Below are positions 6,372 through 8,500 of a stretch of DNA of 8,500 nt, piece by piece; positions within the stretch are counted from its first letter, which is position 1, and each line of letters opens with the position of its first letter. The notes beneath the pieces are model-generated. The model was not told where the DNA came from. It did no database searches and saw only the letters and a list, made by a program, of their open reading frames with translations. The position numbers were made by a program, and so were the translations under genes. The DNA lies in contig JAJTHU010000066.1 in the NCBI GenBank assembly GCA_021300055.1, forward strand, positions 1-8,500, written 5' to 3'. The stretch is from Nitrosomonadaceae bacterium (GTDB lineage: Bacteria; Pseudomonadota; Gammaproteobacteria; Burkholderiales; Usitatibacteraceae).

Positions 6372-7304
6372 TCACTTCACTGGGGTCAGCCAAGAGTGGT
6401 ACTTGGGGTTGCGCCCGTAGACGATATCAAAGAACGCGCTTTGCAGTTTTTCGGTGATTGGGCCGCGCGTGCCGCTGCCAATGATGCGTCCGTCCAATTC
6501 GCGGATTGGGGTGACCTCGGCGGCGGTGCCGGTGAAAAATGCCTCGTCAGCGATGTAGACGTCGTCGCGGGTGATTTTGCGCGCTTCGACGGGGATGCCG
6601 AAATCGGCACACACTTGCTGGATTGAGCGCCAAGTGATGCCGTCAAGCGCCGAGGTGAGTTCGGGCGTGGCGATGCGGCCATCACGGATGATGAACAGAT
6701 TCTCTCCTGCGCCCTCGGCAACGTAGCCTTCGGTGTCGAGCAGCAGTGCCTCATCGTAGCCATGGTCGACCGCCTCGTTGTTGGCGAGGATCGAGTTAGC
6801 GTAAGTCGAAGCGACTTTGGCGCGCGGCATCGTGACATTCACATGGTGGCGTGCGTACGACGAAGTTTTGACGCGAATGCCCTTCTTCAGGCCATCCTCA
6901 CCCAGATACGCGCCCCACGGCCAAGCGGCGATGGCGACGTGAACCTTTGCCCCCTTGGGAGACACGCCCATCTTCTCTGAGCCGTAGAAGGCGATTGGAC
7001 GCAGATAGCAGCTTTCAAGGTTGTTCTCGCGGACCACCAAGCGCTGCGCTTCCATGATTTCTTCCATCGAGAACGGCATGGTCATTTGATAGATCTTGGC
7101 CGAGTTGAACAACCGCTTGGTGTGTTCGTGGAGACGAAAGATTGCCGTGCCCAGCGATGCCGACTCGGTCTTGTACGCACGTACGCCTTCAAACACCGCT
7201 AGCCCGTAGTGCAGCGAGTGCGTGAGCACGTGGGTCGTGGCTTCGCGCCACGGGATGAGCTTGCCATCAGACCAGATCAGGCCATCGCGGTCAGACATCG
7301 ACAT
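6372..7304 (-). CDS. ilvE: Branched-chain amino acid aminotransferase
   Basis: A 310-residue class IV PLP-dependent aminotransferase that interconverts leucine, isoleucine and valine with their 2-oxo acids using glutamate/2-oxoglutarate, the last step of their synthesis. The expected landmarks are present: HSLHYGLAVFEGVRAY (29-44), YLRPIAFYG (100-108), the PLP Schiff-base lysine Lys163 in PRAKVASTYANS (160-171), ANNEAVDHGYDEALLLD (174-190), the cofactor-binding EGAGENLF (197-204) and FFTGTAAEVTPI (256-267). The length matches IlvE of proteobacteria (about 307-310). The frame extends upstream to 7373, but the ATG at 7304 has a GGAG eight bases ahead (CGGAGAACCCCCT) and gives the standard N-terminus MSMSDRDGLIW, so it is chosen. 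A second ATG two codons on is less likely. It is the first gene of the ilvE, zinc-finger, waaF unit, which couples amino acid and LPS genes with no obvious biochemical link. Confidence 0.96.
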   Translation of the reverse strand: MSMSDRDGLIWSDGKLIPWREATTHVLTHSLHYGLAVFEGVRAYKTESASLGTAIFRLHEHTKRLFNSAKIYQMTMPFSMEEIMEAQRLVVRENNLESCYLRPIAFYGSEKMGVSPKGAKVHVAIAAWPWGAYLGEDGLKKGIRVKTSSYARHHVNVTMPRAKVASTYANSILANNEAVDHGYDEALLLDTEGYVAEGAGENLFIIRDGRIATPELTSALDGITWRSIQQVCADFGIPVEARKITRDDVYIADEAFFTGTAAEVTPIRELDGRIIGSGTRGPITEKLQSAFFDIVYGRNPKYHSWLTPVK

Positions 7305-7435
7305 AGGGGGTTCTCCGAGGGGTAGGGCAATAAAGGGTGAAACGGGAAGCCGAGCGCAGTCACTCTGCACCAAGCCGCAAAATGTGAGCCGCGCAACTGG
7401 GGCGATTTTCCGGGCGCTGCGCCTGAGCGGGTCCC

Positions 7436-7479
7436 TAAGGCCGACTGGTAGCGCAGTGCCAAGCGACCAGTTCGCCTTA
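7436..7479. repeat. 44-base imperfect hairpin in the ilvE leader region
   Basis: The outer arms are TAAGGC (7436-7441) and GCCTTA (7474-7479). After a 2x2 internal loop come the perfect arms ACTGGT (7444-7449) and ACCAGT (7466-7471), then one mismatch and two more pairs (GC 7451-7452 with GC 7463-7464) around a 10-base loop. On the minus strand it lies at the likely 5' end of the ilvE transcript. On the plus strand it is followed by AAATTTT, so it could also end a plus-strand transcript. An operator, a leader structure or a weak terminator are all possible. Confidence 0.45.
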
Positions 7480-7480
7480 A

Positions 7481-7510
7481 ATTTTAGCCGAAGCCCTCAT
7501 CCTCCGTCGT
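7481..7510 (-). promoter_or_regulatory. Weak candidate sigma-70 promoter for ilvE
   Basis: On the minus strand, TAAAAT (7481-7486) matches five of six positions of the -10 consensus. An 18-base spacer leads to ACGACG (7505-7510), only three of six to the -35 consensus. It would start transcription near 7474, giving a leader of about 170 bases for ilvE that begins within the hairpin at 7436-7479. I saw no leader peptide rich in Leu, Ile or Val in that leader. Confidence 0.3.
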
Positions 7511-7741
7511 GATCGAATCCTCAGGCGGTGGGATTTATCGCAAATGCGACGTGAACTTGGCGCAAGATGTGCTCGGCCTCGCAGCCTGAAGGGGCTCTAT
7601 GCCATAATCGTTTGGAGACGTGTCATTGGGTATGTCAGTAGGTTTATCGCTAGTTAGGGTCAACCTTCGGTAGGATGATTTGGCCGTGCTCAGAACGTTT
7701 TGGGCGCTTCTCTTGCAGACACTACGATCGCATCGACTGAA

Positions 7742-8500
7742 TTGGTACAGCTCCTCGATCCCCATGACCTAAACAAGAGCCTCACCCCCGAGCAGAAGCT
7801 CGCGGGCGACATGCTGCTCTTCTCCACTGGCTTGATGATGTTCGCCTCCGTTCTCTGGTTGGCGATCTACTGGAGTTTCGGTCAACGCCTCTCAACGACC
7901 ATCCCGCTGATCTTCCAAGGGTTGTCGACCTGCACCATCATCTTTTATTTGCGAACGCGCAAACTCGCGCCGTTTTGCTTGATGCAGTTGTCGTTGTTCC
8001 TATTCACGCCATTTGTGTTGCAGTGGACGATCGGCAATTTCGTCAACGCCAGCGGCGTGTCGCTATGGGCGTTGTTGGCTCCGGTCGGCGCGATTGTCAT
8101 CATGGGCACCCGCGAGTCAGTGCCTTGGTTTGTGGCCTACATCTTCATGACCGCCATGTCGGGCATGTTCGATTACGTGCTCTTGCCGGACGCCAAGCTG
8201 TTCGACATGAAGACCGTTGCGGTCTTCTTCGTGTTGAACTTTGTATCAATCTCTGCGATGGTCTATGTGCTGCTCTGGTATTTCTCGCGAGAGAAGAACA
8301 AGCTGCATGAAATCGTTGAATCGAAGTCGCGTGCGTTGGCAACCGAAAAAGAGCTCGCTGACCGCCTGTTGCTCAATATCCTGCCGCCAACAATTGCGGA
8401 GCGCCTCAAGCGGCAAGAGACCAGTATCGCGGACGGTCATGCCGACGTCTCCGTAATGTTTGCCGACATAGTCAATTTCACGCACCTGTCGGAAGAAATG
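7742..8500 (+). CDS. Membrane-bound class III adenylate/guanylate cyclase (3' truncated by window edge)
   Basis: The frame is open from 7679 to the window end. Numbering from the TTG at 7742, a short hydrophilic segment (1-23) precedes about six hydrophobic segments (roughly 25-46, 53-70, 78-97, 106-122, 127-147, 158-181). A charged helical linker (about 182-208) then leads to LLLNILPPTIAERLK (209-223) and the start of the class III catalytic domain, VSVMFADIVNFTHLSEE (236-252). Asp242 in FADIV is the first metal-binding aspartate. The second aspartate, the transition-state residues and the base-specifying residues lie outside the window, so ATP versus GTP cannot be judged. The protein would make a cyclic nucleotide at the cytoplasmic face in response to something sensed by the membrane domain. 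The start is uncertain: candidates are TTG 7700, TTG 7742 and ATG 7811, none with a clear ribosome binding site. Third-position GC is high from 7742 (19 of 23 codons) but low just before it (about 4 of 12), so 7742 is preferred. Confidence 0.85.
   Translation, partial: MVQLLDPHDLNKSLTPEQKLAGDMLLFSTGLMMFASVLWLAIYWSFGQRLSTTIPLIFQGLSTCTIIFYLRTRKLAPFCLMQLSLFLFTPFVLQWTIGNFVNASGVSLWALLAPVGAIVIMGTRESVPWFVAYIFMTAMSGMFDYVLLPDAKLFDMKTVAVFFVLNFVSISAMVYVLLWYFSREKNKLHEIVESKSRALATEKELADRLLLNILPPTIAERLKRQETSIADGHADVSVMFADIVNFTHLSEEM

Larger units (their letters stand above)
7305..7741. other. Divergent intergenic region between ilvE and the cyclase gene
   Basis: This 437-base stretch separates ilvE (minus) from the cyclase (plus) and should hold both promoters. 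I see the ilvE ribosome binding site at its left edge, the hairpin at 7436-7479 with an adjacent -10-like element, a small inverted repeat TCGCA-AA-TGCGA (7538-7549), a sigma-54-like site at 7558-7573 on the plus strand, and two tiny plus-strand ORFs (7632-7673 and 7675-7740). The longer minus-strand frame at 7535-7765 resembles nothing I know and overlaps the cyclase N-terminus. No convincing gene is present. Confidence 0.6.

Noticed and set aside
7448..7465. A perfect TTGGCAC sigma-54 -24 element on the minus strand in the ilvE leader.
   Set aside because: At the required spacing the -12 element reads TACC instead of TTGC, and the sequence is the loop of the hairpin. It is not a credible promoter.
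7535..7765. A 76-codon minus-strand ORF in the divergent intergenic region.
   Set aside because: No ribosome binding site or recognisable motif was seen; it overlaps the cyclase N-terminal coding region and its product looks like random sequence.
1..8500. Mobile elements, CRISPR arrays, tRNA or rRNA genes, toxin-antitoxin or defence genes.
   Set aside because: No transposase or integrase motif, no regularly spaced repeats, no tRNA-like clover pattern and no defence-type domain was seen. All the larger genes are housekeeping or metabolic.

Overview
The window looks like ordinary chromosomal DNA of a GC-rich Gram-negative bacterium, most likely a betaproteobacterium of the Burkholderiales type. 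The evidence is strongly G/C-biased third codon positions, an LPS core heptosyltransferase (an outer-membrane organism), and the order branched-chain aminotransferase, CHCC zinc-finger mini-protein, WaaF, which I know from betaproteobacterial genomes. I see no phage, insertion sequence, CRISPR array, tRNA or rRNA. The genus is not decided by what I can read.

Left part (1-3933, + strand): a molybdenum hydroxylase locus. It opens with the C-terminal ~400 residues of an IorB-like molybdopterin-binding subunit, cut by the window edge. A probable lipoprotein alpha/beta hydrolase follows, then XdhC and a MocA-like nucleotidyltransferase that overlap by ATGA. The logical pathway is that MocA makes the dinucleotide form of the molybdenum cofactor, XdhC matures and delivers it, and the IorB-like subunit uses it to hydroxylate an N-heterocycle or aldehyde. 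The hydrolase is the odd member. It has hairpin-containing gaps on both sides and may be an independent unit.

Middle part (3964-7304, - strand): read from right to left this is ilvE, a 63-residue zinc-finger protein, waaF, and a secreted DUF1684 protein. The first three are tightly packed (gaps of 7 and 16 bases) and are probably co-transcribed. DUF1684 follows after 117 bases that hold a plausible promoter of its own. The DUF1684 gene converges with mocA, and a 10-bp perfect hairpin covers the mocA stop codon.

Right part (7305-8500): a 437-base divergent intergenic region separates ilvE from a + strand membrane-bound class III nucleotide cyclase whose catalytic domain runs off the window. 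The region holds a 44-base imperfect hairpin next to a -10-like element facing ilvE, a weak sigma-54-like site facing the cyclase, and two tiny ORFs. The cyclase start is unclear: there is no good ATG with a ribosome binding site, and codon composition suggests coding begins near a TTG at 7742.

I found no convincing novel multi-gene system. The observations most worth checking are the structured intergenic elements, the cyclase start and its six-helix membrane domain, and the hydrolase embedded in the molybdenum enzyme locus.
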